A DNA stretch of 64,000 nt, from positions 4,338,001 to 4,402,000 of the forward strand of contig NC_088304.1 in the NCBI RefSeq assembly GCF_032854445.1, in the 5' to 3' direction. Source of the stretch: Liolophura sinensis (Eukaryota; Mollusca; Polyplacophora; Chitonida; Chitonidae). The position numbers and the translations under genes are program-made. Below, one piece after another: positions 12,601 through 27,600 of this stretch (its first letter is position 1; every line of letters begins with the position of its first letter). The notes beneath the pieces were generated by a model, which was not told the DNA's origin, ran no database searches, and saw only the letters and a program-made list of their open reading frames with translations.

Positions 12601-15600
12601 GGCATATTGTATTGTACATAAAAACCCAGGTATTAGACTAAGGTTTTTTGACACTGCTGGTCATTGATCTTCTGTATGTGTTGATTTTCATCAGAAAGTA
12701 TGAGAGCACCAAGGAATGCGTGGAGACATCCAGCTATAACTGTTCTAGCCAGAGGAGAGACTCATTCAGGGATGCTGTCAGATGGGTGGAGGTGATGACA
12801 GAGGACCCGCTGTGAGAAAGCCTGTGTCTTTAGCGATATTTTTGATTGCTCCTCTGATTTCTCCACACTACTCTCCAAAGCAGCCCTGAAAGGCACACTC
12901 CTTGTCTGAAGAGATATGTCCGTAAGTAATGCTTCTGTTCTTTTTATTTTTAATAAACCAAAATTTTGGAGATGCCATCTTTGTAGACACATCTGAAGTC
13001 GGAGTCATCTGAAGCTATTGAGCTAATGGTAAATGTGGAATTTCTCTTTCTCTGAGAGTTTATTGTCTGATATGTATTCTGGTTTAAATATCATATGGAT
13101 ATTTAATATTAAATATTCTCTCTCTGAAAACCGTTCCCAGAGATGCAGAAACCATTTTATGTGTATAGTGCAAGTAAATAAAACTGTTTTGTTTTTTCAT
13201 TTTAGTTTATTCATTTTTGTTATTTTTTCATGAAAATGACTACCCGTTTTCTGTTACTGATTTATTTGTGGACAGAAAAACACAAGGAATAGACATAACT
13301 GTTTTTGTTTTGAACATGGGGTCACCTTTACCTCTCATGTCATGTTTCAGAGCTTTAGATTCTGCCTGGGAATGTGTGGAGAGGTACGTTTTCCTCATGT
13401 GATGCCGAGCAGAGCCCTCTGGTGGAGGATGTGCGTCAGCGAATCCACTCGGCCGTGGAGACTATTGGTGACCTGTGTGTTGAAGAGCAAAACTGTGATG
13501 TAGATGGCGCTGAGAAGTGTCTGTTACCACTGGTGGAGGGGCTGTTGGAGATGGGAGAAGAGGAGAAGCTGTGCCGGTAAGTGAAGTAACCAGATAGGGA
13601 AAAGCCAGTAAAACAGTCAAAATATCAATCTTGTTGGATGTGTACACCTGTTTAGAAAGTTCCCCAATAGTGTATTTGTTTTACACTGTTTTCCTATCCA
13701 TTCCTTTTTCGCTCGCCTTACGAAGTCATCATTTACCAAAGTGGTTTCTGACAATCATTTGTGGTTTTCTTTGGATTTTGTTATCATACCTGATAAATTT
13801 AGTTAGTGAGAATACAATTAATCCAATCAGTGTTAATGTCATTTACCTGTACTCGTTTTCTGTGTAGCGATGTGGCCTCCGCTTTTACCTGTGTGGACTC
13901 CATGACAACGGATTGTGGAGAAGATGAGATGAAGCCTGTGAAAAAGTCTGTGGAGTTTGTGTGGAGTATTGTGGGAGGGACCTGCCAGGACGTGAGTCCG
14001 CCCATTCCCCGCCCAGGTGTTTGCCGCATCTCCGTCACAGAGCAGTGTGAAGAGTCCTACACAGAGACTGTAGCCCTGGGGCTAAGTGGAACATTGAATG
14101 ATGATTATTGTGTGTATGTGTCTTCTCCTTACCTTTTAAGTGATGATTTATGAATGGCAGTGATTGTGCCTTTATTTATGAGCACAGATAACTTTCTTTC
14201 TCTGAACAAACAGCTTTGTGTTCACTTTTAAGATGTTTGACACAGATGTTCTTGTCTTTGTTCTCATAATGGGTGCTTACATCAGTACATTCATTAATTC
14301 ACACTGCCAATCAGACAACAATGCATGCTCATTTGAACATTCACATACTGGCACAGGGTTTCTGCTAGGTCCATTTTGCATCTGGTAAATGTACCCATCC
14401 TCTGGAAATGGATCCCTCTCAGACACAGAAAAATGTGAAAAAAAAAAAAGAATTGTCTTTTCAATGGCCTGTGGAATATTTGAATTGTTTTTACAGATAT
14501 TTTGATGGTAATAAATATAGTTAAACACCAAACAAACCAATCTGCACACTTGCCAAAAACTCTTGTGTATTCGCTACATCACGGACGAGTCCCGTTTTGC
14601 ATCTGGTCAAAGTCTCTATTTTTAGTATGTCTGTGTCCAATACAGATGACCTAATGCACGTGGGGATAGTGCATGCAGCACTACTGGCCCAGCATGCTCC
14701 AGCATAATAGCTAGAAGCGTAGGCCTGAAAATCGGGTCTAAGATTGGTCTACTTGACTGATCTCTTTGTACGTCAATAATTTTGGGAATTTGCTTTTTAA
14801 GGTTAAAATAAATCAACCTGATTCACCTGACTTTTGCTCACACCATGTAAGCTTTGGCACATCTTTCCAATTTAACTTGCTCATCGGAAGGCTCTGATAC
14901 AACACAGGAATTTTGCTACGGACATCGTGAATTACACCTTATCAAAAGAGTCAAAACTGATGGGGGAATACCAACCTCTGACACTCTCCCCAACGCCATT
15001 CTGAAAACCCTCAGCCACAAACGGACTGAATTTATTTTGTGGCGGAAACCCTGACATACTAGTAGTTCATTCATTCATACAGTCACTCAGACAGTCTTTC
15101 TCCATGTTACTCCAGATCCTTGAACCAAACTCTGCGTTGCACATCAGAAAACCTGCTGGCCTGCTCTGTCCTACAAACCACCATCGCTTACTTCTATCGA
15201 CTGGACGGGCTTTTCTCCATTTCTGGTCAGACGTGTGGCCTTTACCCCGAGGATGTGGGACTTACAGTAGGCCTTAACCCTCTCTCCTCCTGTCTGGTCG
15301 ACTTTATGAAGTTTATAGGGGAGGGGCTCCAGAGAGACCCGTCTCAGTATCAAACCTTCATGTGTGATGCCATTCATACCCTGGTAGACTGTGGCAAGGA
15401 AAAACTGGAAGAGTTGCCCCCCTTTGTGAAAGCCTTCTTGCATGAGGCTCTAGGCTCTTTGATGAACCTGGCCAATGTACAGTGTAGAACTAGAGGTAAG
15501 TCCTTTCACAGTCTACAAAATTGTCTTCCTATAAAATGTGATAATTTGTCTCCATTTGTCTGTTGACTGCCAGCGTCTGGCACAATAAGTTTGGCTAGAA

Positions 15601-18600
15601 TTTCATAGCCCACCATAATGCTGCCCACTGTTTTACAAGTGAAATAATCTAGAGCACTGTGCAAAACTGGAATCAAATAAATAGATTTCTGGATTCGTTG
15701 GCTTGCATTATTTATGGGGTCCTGTTTGACAGTGCTGGTGAGGCTGTTTGAGCAATCTCTCATTACTGAAGGCAGCTTGACTCATTAATTTGGTATGCAG
15801 GTGTGTTTTTTGCAGGTGAAAAAGCTTGTGAGTATCTGACCAAAGGTTGGTGGTTTACTCCAGGTACTCTGGGTTCCTCCAGCCATAAAACTAACTGCCA
15901 TTGCACAAGTGACATTAAGCAACAGTGAAACAATGAAATAAATAAACAGGAAAAAGAAATATTGTTTTCTTAATAACTTCACTTATTATTCATATAGATG
16001 CAAGAAATTCACTGTAATTAGTGATGAACAAAATTTCCTCGGTACTATGATGGTTGAAGAAGAAGTGGTGTCAGAAATGAGTTGTTTACTTTCCAGATCC
16101 TCCTCTGGCCTGTTATAGCTGTCACAGAGAAGATGACAATGACTTGTGTAACACAGAGCCACAAATCTGCTCTCATAACAAACAGGTACAGCCATTTGTG
16201 ATTCCTATGGACTTTTCTTAATGTATAAAACTCAAAGACTTAGCTGCCCAAACTACTCCATAATTGCATGAATTCGTTTCAGCTGAATAGCTGAAATTCA
16301 CTGGAATTGAAATTGTAAACCAGCCACAAAGCAAGCTTTTCTCTTGTTTTTATCATACCTGGCCTCAGGGAAGTCAGGGTTGAGGCCTGTAATAACCAGA
16401 CCCTGTCTGTCTTTGTGGCTGTAGACACGATTGTTTCCATGCATCTCCACCCAATCTTGTAGGCTGATTTTGATGAAATGCACCATACATCTTGCTTATC
16501 ATCTAAACTTTTGCATGCAAATGTTTAATTACAGTGGTGTCATTATTTTGATAACTACTCTTGTTCAGGTACATGGACTTCTGTTGAGTGCAAGAATGAA
16601 TAATGTCTGTGGTTTGATTGAAACTGTTTGTAAGTGGGTTATGAGTACATTTGCTTTAAAGCGGTCTGAAAACTTGTCTTCAGGCTTGTGAGACTGTAAT
16701 AGATGACAAAGGAAGCGGTAACATTCTCATCTCTAAAGGCTGTAAAAACCCAAATGCTTGTAAGTCAAGGACGAACGGCAGTGGGAAGAAAACCTGGTAC
16801 TGTTGTCATGATAACTTGTGCAATGAGCCAGGCGGAGAACCTTTAGACTTCGCTCAAAATGTGACGATTACAGGTGAGCTGGTGTGAGCAAAAATCAAGA
16901 ATTTCTTTACCTTAATGATTATCTTGAGCACAGTTGAGGGTATGCTGTTTATTGTTGTCCTTGTTGCACGCTGATTACCCATAATTCAGCGTGTGCCATC
17001 TAATAGCATGTTAAGGTACTTTCCTTGTAAGTTCCAAAGATTCAAACCTGGATCTGAATATGTCGTTTGAAATATTGGTAGAATGTTGGAAATGTGATAT
17101 TTATTTGTCATCTAACTGTAAAGGAAGGGAGGAATCTGTACATGTTGATGTATGTTGTCTGTGATTTGTGTCACATTACCTTTTACTTACTACACCTCAA
17201 ACATATTTGGTGTATTCTTGAAGACTCGTGGAAATCCAGGGAAGGGCATTCCCAAAAATGTGTAGTGGACATTGAAACTAGGCATACATTGCCCAATTGT
17301 GGAATGAATAACTGTCAATAAGCGCTGAACTAGTGTGATTAAGGGAAGATGGTCAGGATAGAGACAGGAATATGAGCAATTGTTGAAAGGTACATGTGTT
17401 TGTGTTAACCTTGTGTAAAGAGTGGAATTTGTGTTGAGGTAGCAGAAAATGTGATTTAATGATAATATGTCATCCATGTTGTTTGTAGAACCATCCAGTT
17501 GTGATATAGACAGCGCTGTGAAGTGTTTGGGTAATGTTGCCCTAGAGGTTCTACTGAATCCTGTCATGCCTTACAATGAGAGGCACACAGTCTGTGGGTA
17601 AGTCTTGTCACAAGTAAGTACAGTCAGGGTTAATGGAATCAAATGACAGACGAATGTTCAGTGAACATTATGAAGTGTTAATGGCCAGTATATCTGACCT
17701 AATTTTGTATTTACCAATCTGTAAGACGAAGTTGAAAGATACTGAATGCTTTCTTTTTCTACAGGAAACTATGGATGAAGGAACAGTGCGTTGTGGTTGC
17801 AACTGCTACATGCTCTGCGATTGGACGAGACTTCTTCTCGATGATTCTGGACACGTTCAGACAGGAAACACGAGAAGTATGCGCACACTTTGACCCCACT
17901 GACCTTGAACCCGAGGAGACTTGTGCTGTAGAAGCGGCTCACGAATGTGTCAACAGACTAAGCATGGATTTGAGTGCAGTAGATTTGGAAGTGGATGAGA
18001 AAATCTGTGTGTAAGTATCTTTGATTTGGCAGGAGTAATATGTTTGTAAGTTAGTATAGTATTCATTCAGAACACGAAATATGTGTAAGCTAGTGTGATG
18101 TTCATTTAGAACTTGATAAAGTATGTGTGTAAGTTAGTATGACAGTCATTTAGAACACGATAAGATGACCACATCAGTTTTAGAAAATGTATGCGAGGGT
18201 GAGACATTTTGTAAAGAGAGGGAGAAGGAATGTTCAAAATTTTCTATTCTCTTGGCATTGGTAATATTAAGCAGTTAACAAAGCTCAATTTTGTGTAGTC
18301 TTACTTGAAGTTCAGTGAAGACCAGTGTTATAGTTAATTTTGTATCTGAATGTACAACTGTGACACTTGAAATATGAAATGCGTCTTTCACAAATTACTA
18401 TTTATTTTTTTTTGCCTCTTGAACAGAAATGTGAACTGGACCCTGAAGTGCGTGCGTTCCCGCACAGCATTGTGCATGGACGCTCAGAAAGAGGCTGTGT
18501 CCCTGGTTTATGAGTCTTTGCGTGTTGTGCTGAGCTTGGTGGGCGAGGCTTGTGTGTATGACCCCTTACCCCCAGAGGTCGGCCCTGTCTGTCAACTGAG

Positions 18601-21600
18601 TGACGGGAGGGAATGTGTTCAGGACTTCATTGATTGGATCCTGAAACCAGAGGTCGGGACAGATGAGAAGATCTGCAGGTATTAACATTAAAGATCTGGG
18701 AGCGCTCTCACAAAGTAGATTGCACAAATCTACTCTTGGTTGTAGACTCTACAGTTGAGTTGATAACCAATTGTTAAAATAAGTTGTGTTACTTGCACAG
18801 AGGAATTGTAAGGCGATTGTGAACTTGTGAAGTTACAGTAAGGATTGTAGGCCAGATTTCTCTCATACATAAAGGTGGCTGGTGTAAATGGACAATGTAC
18901 CAACCATTGACTTTTCTTGCCTTCATTTTCAAACGAGCTCTACATCATAATGATTGAACAGTTAACAAGAACATGTGAAAAATGCCCGTGACATCTTTTT
19001 GAGACGATTACATTGCACATCTTTGCACTTCTGAGTGGAAGAGCACTAACTAACAGTCTACTTAAGGCAAGCATTTCTACTTCCTGTCCTAAATGTAGAC
19101 CTCAAAGATGAGCGAGGGATTTAAAACCAAAATCGTATGCCTGTGGCTGTCAGGAGGAGAGATGATTTGAAGGCCAGGTGTAGCCCCAAGGGTATACATG
19201 AATAAATAACCATGCAGTTCAATACTTTAATCAATTCAGATTTATGCTTTTTCCTAAAATTATTGAAGAATTGGGATTTTGACAATATTACTTTACCGGC
19301 CTATGAGGGTTAATGGTTTTGAAGATCAGGTTGTGTTAAATATAAACATTGTGCATTGTGTTCGCTGTCATTTCAAGCATGGCTAATGAGACGTACAGGT
19401 GTATCTCCGAGCATACTGCAGGCTGCAACTCTGTCCAGGTGGCGCCACTGGTAAGAGATGTTCAACTGTACTTGACAGAGGTGGAGGTGGAGTGTTTGGA
19501 CTTAGACCCTCCAAAGCCCGGGGAAAAAGATGAACTGATTGAGCTTCATCTCTGCACGGAGTCTCTCATTGACGAGCTGACGATCGCGCTGGCAAACCCG
19601 TTGGGCCGTGGTAGAATCTGTGATCTCATCGTGGAGTTCCGTGAGTGCCTGGATAGCATCCCCTCTGGCCAGATGTTGGAGATCGTCACAGACCAGGTGG
19701 ACAGACTGACCCCTGTGGTGCAGAGTATCTGGGATGAGCTTTGTGAGAACAGTAAGCATCAGTGTAGACACCACAACAGCTCATGATACATATGACTATA
19801 TTTTCTCAGAACTTGGCATCAAATGTCCCGCGTGTTGCTAATCCATTTTGCCCAATACCAACTATGAGCTGTTCCCAGTTCTGATAATTCATTGTATCTT
19901 ACACTATTAGCTGTTCCCAGTTCTGATAACCCATTGTTATCAGTACTAACCATCAACTGTTCCCCATTTTGATAATTGAGTGTTCTTAGTACTGACCATG
20001 AAATGTTCCCAATTCTGATAAGCCATTCCTCTTAGCACTGACCATCAACAGTTCCCATGTTTCTGGTACAAATCGTATTATTCTGGGTCAAACACCAGTC
20101 AGTTAGGAAAACTAGACAGCTGTGTGATAACACAAAGCTGTGTCAAGGGCTTTGAGAGCTAAATGTATAAGTTCATGTTTACAAACAAAGCTAAGGGACA
20201 AAGAGACAGACAAATACATGTTGTCAAAAGCCTAACTTCCTTGGTGGACGTAATCCAGTGATATAGAGCTTTTGTAGTACTCCATCAGATTTTATCATCA
20301 TTGTCTGTTGTGGTTACAGTTCCTGATTCAGACAACACAACAGTTATCCCCCCTGAACAAGGTAAGCATCTCTTGGTTAGAACTAAGGTTTTTCAACCAA
20401 TCCGCATTAAGTTAAGTCAGCAGCCCCATGCTCCTCCAAAAACTGGCTGATTTTTTTTATCTTGACACCAAAAATATAAGCAGATTTGTATAATGCATTA
20501 GTTTATTGTGGATTTATGGAGGTTACTTTGTGCCCGTGTGTATAGATTAATGCTGTCTTTGTTATGGAAGACAAATTTCATGTTTGTAATTTGGCATTAG
20601 TTCACTGTGCTCAAATTTAGTTTACAGAACCAAATTGCTCTTACACTCCAAGCCAGGTAGAAAAAGAATTTAAAAAGTACTCAAACCAAAAGGGGGCCTC
20701 CGTGGCTCAGTCGGTTAGCGCGCTAGTCGCTAGCGCAGCGTAATGACCCAGGAGCCTCTCACCAATGCGGTCGCTGTGAGTTCAAGTCCAGCTCATGCTG
20801 GCTTCCTCTCCGGCCGTAAGTGGGAAGGTCTGTCAGCAACCTGTGGATGGTCGTGGGTTTCCCCCGGGCTGTGCCCAGTTTCCACCCACCATAATGCTGG
20901 CCGCCGTCATATAAGTGAAATATTCTTGGGTACGGCGTAAAACACCCATCAAATAAATAAATAAATCAAACCAAAAGTTTTTCAGAATTGCTTTACAAAA
21001 GTAATCTGGTCGTTAAATTTAATGGATGGAGAAATAAGTTGTGTTTTTGTTTAAAATTTGGAAAAATTTTGTTAATTCACAGAGCCTAAAACATGTCGTC
21101 TGAAGAAGGCAACTCAGTGTATCACGACGCAAATCGCTGAGCTGGTGGCCTATGGCGTGACTCCAATCAGTGACAGATTGGTCATTTGTGGGTAAGTCGT
21201 GGAAGTAAACATTAAGTTGTTATATTTTAAAATGGTCAATTTTTTGTTCTGTGTGGAATGGCATATTGTATTGTACATAAAAACCCAGGTATTAGACTAA
21301 GGTTTTTTGACACTGCTGGTCATTGATTGCCTTCTGTATGTGTTGATTTTCATCAGAAAGTATGAGAGCACCAAGGAATGCGTGGAGACATCCAGCTATA
21401 ACTGTTCTAGCCAGAGGAGAGACTCATTCAGGGATGCTGTCAGATGGGTGGAGGTGATGACAGAGACCCGCTGTGAGAAAGCCTGTGTCTTTAGCGATAT
21501 TTTTGATTGCTCCTCTGATTTCTCCACACTACTCTCCAAAGCAGCCCTGAAAGGCACACTCTTGTCTGAAGAGATATGTCCGTAAGTAATGCTTCTGTTC

Positions 21601-24600
21601 TTTTTATTTTTAATAAACCAAAATTTTGGAGATGCCATCTTTGTAGACACATCTGAAGTCGGAGTCATCTGAAGCTATTGAGCTAATGGTAAATGTGGAA
21701 TTTCTCTTTCTCTGAGAGTTTATTGTCTGATATGTATTCTGGTTTAAATATCATATGGATATTTAATATTAAATATTCTCTCTCTGAAAACCGTTCCCAG
21801 AGATGCAGAAACCATTTTATGTGTATAGTGCAAGTAAATAAAACTGTTTTGTTTTTTTCATTTTAGTTTATTCATTTTTGTTATTTTTTCATGAAAATGA
21901 CTACCCGTTTTCTGTTACTGATTTATTTGTGGACAGAAAACACAAGGAATAGACATAACTGTTTTTGTTTTGAACATGGGTCACCTTTACCTCTCATGTC
22001 ATGTTTCAGAGCTTTAGATTCTGCCTGGGAATGTGTGGAGAGGTACGTTTCCTCATGTGATGCCGAGCAGAGCCCTCTGGTGGAGGATGTGCGTCAGCGA
22101 ATCCACTCGGCCGTGGAGACTATTGGTGACCTGTGTGTTGAAGAGCAAAACTGTGATGTAGATGGCGCTGAGAAGTGTCTGTTACCACTGGTGGAGGGGC
22201 TGTTGGAGATGGGAGAAGAGGAGAAGCTGTGCCGGTAAGTGAAGTAACCAGATAGGGAAAAGCCAGTAAAACAGTCAAAATATCAATCTTGTTGGATGTG
22301 TACACCTGTTTAGAAAGTTCCCCAATAGTGTATTTGTTTTACACTGTTTTCCTATCCATTCCTTTTTCGCTCGCCTTACGAAGTCATTCATTTACCAAAG
22401 TGGTTTCTGACAATCATTTGTGGTTTTCTTTGGATTTTGTTATCATACCTGATAAATTTAGTTAGTGAGAATACAATTAATCCAATCAGTGATAATGTCA
22501 TTTACCTGTACTCGTTTTCTGTGTAGCGATGTGGCCTCCGCTTTTACCTGTGTGGACTCCATGACAACGGATTGTGGAGAAGATGAGATGAAGCCTGTGA
22601 AAAAGTCTGTGGAGTTTGTGTGGAGTATTGTGGGAGGGACCTGCCAGGACGTGAGTCCGCCCATTCCCCGCCCAGGTGTTTGCCGCATCTCCGTCACAGA
22701 GCAGTGTGAAGAGTCCTACACAGAGACTGTAGCCCTGGGGCTAAGTGGAACATTGAATGATGATTATTGTGTGTATGTGTCTTCTCCTTACCTTTTAAGT
22801 GATGATTTATGAATGGCAGTGATTGTGCCTTTATTTATGAGCACAGATAACTTTCTTTGTCTGAACAAACAGCTTTGTGTTCACTTTTAAGATGTTTGAC
22901 ACAGATGTTCTTGTCTTTGTTCTCATAATGGGTGCTTACATCAGTACATTCATTAATTCACACTGCCAATCAGACAACAATGCATGCTCATTTGAACATT
23001 CACATACTGGCACAGGGTTTCTGCTAGGTCCATTTTGCATCTGGTAAATGTACCCATCCTCTGGAAATGGATCCCCCTCAGACACAGAAAAATGTGAAAA
23101 AAAAAAAAGAATTGTCTTTTCAATGGCCTGTGGAATATTTGAATTGTTTTACAGATATTTTGATGGTAATAAATATAGTTAAACACCAAACAAACCAATC
23201 TGCACACTTGCCAAAAACTCTTGTGTATTCGCTACATCACGGACGAGTCTCGTTTTGCATCTGGTCAAAGTCTCTATTTTTAGTATGTCTGTGTCCGATA
23301 CGGATGACCTAATGCACGTGGGGATAGTGCATGCAGCACTACTGGCCCAGCATGCTCCAGCATAATAGCTAGAAGCGTAGGCCTGAAAATCGGGTCTAAG
23401 ATTGGTCTACTTGACTGATCTCTTTGTACGTCAATAATTTTGGGAATTTGCTTTTTAAGGTTAAAATAAATCAACCTGATTCACCTGACTTTTGCCAGTG
23501 ACACATAAGCTTTGGCATGTATTTCTGCTTCGGTGACTTACTCATCGGAAGGTTCTGATACAACACAGGAATTTTGCTGCAGACATGGTGAATAACACCT
23601 TATCAAAAGAGTCAAAACTGATGGGGGAATACCAACCTCTCACTCTCCCCACTGCCATACTGACAACCCTCAGCCACAAACGGACTGAATTTATTTTGTG
23701 GCGGAAACCCTGACATACTAGTAGTTCATTCATTCATACAGTCACTCAGACAATCTTTCTCCATGTTACTCCAGATCCTTGAACCAAACTCTGCGTTGCA
23801 CATCAGAAAACCTGCTGGCCTGCTCTGTCCTACAAACCACCATCGCTTACTTCTATCGACTGGACGGGCTTTTCTCCATTTCTGGTCAGACGTGTGGCCT
23901 TTACCCCGAGGATGTGGGACTTACAGTAGGCCTTAACCCTCTCTCCTCCTGTCTCGTCGACTTCATGGCGTTTATAGGGGAGTGGCTTCAGAGAGACCCG
24001 TCTCAGTATCAAACCTTCATGTGTGATGCCATTCATACCTTGGTAGACTGTGGCAAGGAAAAACTGGAAGAGTTGCCCCCCTTTGTGAAAGCCTTCTTGC
24101 ATGAGGCTCTAGGCTCTTTGATGAACCTGGCTGACACACAGTGTAGAGCTCAAGGTAATTAATTTTTATGCAATGTACCAAATTGTCACAAAAATGTAAT
24201 AATTGATCTGACCTATGCATATGAAATGTGGGGTCAACACTGACATTAAATAATTTCTGGATTTTCACCAGTTTCATTGATTGTGGGGCCTTGGTGAGAA
24301 CAAGCTATTAGCGATGGATACACCTGAGGCATTTTTTGAAGATAACTTTCTATTGTAAAATAAATCAAATAATTCCATTGTTAATGACTGCCTTTGTGAT
24401 GATAATTTTTGGGCAGACTGGTAACGTAGTAACAATGTATTTCAAGAGATCGACAGTCAGCCAATGTGTTCAAGGGGTGCATTTGCGTGGGAAGAGTTTC
24501 CCCATGTGGCTACAATTTTGTGCATATACATCACAGGTTGGCAAGTTCCCCAGTAGATTGCCAAAGGTTGTTGGTTTTCTCCAGGGATATTACTGACATC

Positions 24601-27600
24601 CTCAGAATTGGAGAGTATGATATTAAGCAGCTATCAAATAAGTATATAAAAGGGTATGTGTGTGTTGTTTTTTTTAAAGAAAAAACACAAAAAGTGTTCA
24701 TATATACTACTTGTTTATTTATTTGATGGGTTCTTTACACTGTAGTCTTGAATATCTCATGTAATTGTGGCCAGCGTTTTGGTGGGAGGAGCCCAGGGGA
24801 AATCCATGACCATCCAAAGCCTGTGACCGCATTGCTGAGGGCCTCTTTGCACCGTGCTGCAGGTGTTCGTATATACATGCATGTCAGAAAATCTGTGTCA
24901 ATAATACATACATGTAAGCAGTTACTTGATTCCCAGGTATATTCCATGTTGAAGAACAGGTGGTGTCAGAAATGAGTTGTTTACTTTCCAGACCCTCCTC
25001 TGGCCTGTTATAGCTGTCACAGAGAAGATGACAATGACTTGTGTAACACAGAGCCACAAATCTGCCCTCATAACAAACAGGTACAGCCTTTCCCTTTTAA
25101 TGAGAAACTCATCAGCTTTTGCTTTCAAATTCTTCTACTGTGGCCCAAATTTGTTTCAGCTTGAGAATTCAAATTCATTGGAATTAAATTCATAAATGTT
25201 TGGTAACTGCCAAATGTACTTTTCTTTTATGGGTGCTGGACTGGGTGAAATGCTCCTTCTTAGTGCCATGAAAATGGTATCAGTGTGCATTAGTTGGAAC
25301 CGATGATATCTGTCATAAACTGTACTTTGTTAAAACTATTTGTAAGTGCGCTACAAGCACATACAGCTGATAAATATCGCTTGTTAATTGAATCTGTACA
25401 AATGTCTTCAGGCCTGTGAGACTGTAATAGATGACAGAGGGAATGGGAACATTCTCATCTCTAAAGGCTGTAAAAACCCAAATGCTTGTAAGTCAAGGAC
25501 GAACGGCAGTGGGAAGAAAACCTGGTACTGTTGTCATGATAACTTGTGCAATGAGCCAGGCGGAGAACCTTTAGACTTCGCTCAAAATGTGACGATTACA
25601 GGTGAGCTGGTGTGAGCCTAATTCAAGATTTTCTTTAACTTTACATTATCTGGAGTGCAGTTTACAGCTTGCTGTTTTTTTATGTCATTTTTTGATAGTC
25701 AGTACTGTATACAAGATATTTCACCCTCAGTCAGCTGATTTATAGGGCTATTAAATGGCAAGATTTTAATGTACTTTTTGAAATGCTGGTGGAACTCTGT
25801 GAGCTGGGACTGTGGTTTTTCTTCATGTGTCTTACCTCTTACAGAAGAACCTAATGATTCAGGTGTATCAAAAGCAGTTGACTGAGGCCGTACTTGTATA
25901 TCATCAGCTTTGCAAGAAGGTGGATCATATTTCCTGAACTCAAAACGGTGGTCTCAGTCAGTATGACCCTGCTACATTATGATAGAGCAGTAAAATGAAA
26001 CATAGCTAAATTACAGCAGGTCTTATATTCAAATAATCATGGGTTGATAAATATAGACATTAAGAAGAATCAAATACATAACAAGATTATTATTAAAGCA
26101 GATTACGTTGGTTCTAATATAATACATAGAAATTTAAGTATATATTAGCTGGGTTGAGATATACAATACCAGTAATTGTTCAGTAGAACGTGTGGACGTA
26201 GCTTTGTTTTTAGCAAGCGTGGATTTCAATATAAGGGTTAGACAGGATTTTCGGTTTTGATAATATGTCGTCGGTGTTGTTTGTAGAACCGTCCAGTTGT
26301 GATATAGACAGCGCTGTGAAGTGTTTGGGTAATGTTGCCCTAGAGGTTCTACTGAATCCTGTTGTCCCTTACAATGAGAGGCACACAGTCTGTGGGTAAG
26401 TCTTGTCACAAGTAAGTATTTATTTATTTATTTATTTGATTGGTGTTTTAAGCCGTACTCAAGAATATTTCACTTATACGACGGAGGCCAGCATTATGGT
26501 GGGAGGAAACTGGGCAGAGCCCGACGGAAACCCATGACCATCCACAGGTTGCTGACAGACCTTCCCATGTACAGCCGGAGAGGAAGCCAGAATGAGCTGG
26601 ATTTAACTGCATTGGTGAGAGATTCCTGGGTCATTATGCTGCGCTAGCGCGCTAACCAACTGAGCCACGGAGGCCCCCACACAAGTAAGTACAATCAGTG
26701 GCTCATAGAGTCAGATGACAGATGAATGATTGATGAGTGACGGGTCAAAATCAGTGGTATAACTGTGATCAGAGTCAAACAAAAGAGTCACATCTGTGGG
26801 TAAGTTAAGTGATACTCACGTTCTGTTGTGGAGTCAAATGACAGATACTGAACATGAGTATGAGTCAGATGATTGGGCTGCAATCAGGAGATGAGTCAGA
26901 TGACAGATTCTGAGTATGAGTCAGATGATTGGGCTGCAATCAGAAGATGAGTCAAATGACAGATACTGAATATGAGTATGAGTCAGATGATTGGGCTGCA
27001 ATCAGGAGATGAGTCAGATGACAGATTCTGAGTATGAGTCAGATGATTGGGCTGCAGTCAGAAGATGAGTCAGATGACAGATTCTGAGTATGAGTCAGAT
27101 GATAGGGCTGCAATCAGAAGATGAGTCAAATGACAGATTCACAAGGTATGGCTGCAGTATTGCTTAAGCAGTGTTAAGCAAAAATCATTCATTCTCAGAT
27201 GGCTGAGTCTAAGTTACAGGAGTTACGTTATGCCTTGTCAGGTTTGAACTGCAAACCATAAAACTGAAACCAGGATTTTTTATAAGGACATGTAAAGACA
27301 CCGACTTGAGATTCTCATTGTTATGTGCATGTATTAATTAGCATCATTTGAAATCAGAAATACACTTACATGTAACTCTTTTGAAGAAGCTGGGAGTTAA
27401 TGGAGCTTAACTTAGCCAGTATTTTTCACATAATTATTGTTAACTGATCTAGGTTGAAGTAAAAAAGTACTGGATTTTTTTTCTACAGGAAACTTTGGAT
27501 GAAAGAACAATGTGTTGTCGTGGCAACTGCTACATGCACTGTGATTGGACAAAACTTCTTCTCAATGATTCTGGACACGTTCAGACAGGAAACACGAGAA

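Larger units (their letters stand above)
6108..14765. repeat. 8,658-bp tandem duplication, copy 1
   Basis: Holds a7-a12 and b1-b6. It is nearly identical, introns included, to 14766-23423. The edges are placed at the earliest possible point of the 72-bp identical junction window. Exon starts correspond at a constant offset of 8658-8659, apart from the indel cluster around b4-b5. Confidence 0.88.
14766..23423. repeat. 8,658-bp tandem duplication, copy 2
   Basis: Holds b7-b12 and c1-c6. Sequence left of 6108 (a-type) and right of 23496 (c-type) is not part of the duplicated segment. Differences from copy 1 are scattered single bases, indicating a recent event or ongoing homogenisation. Confidence 0.88.
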
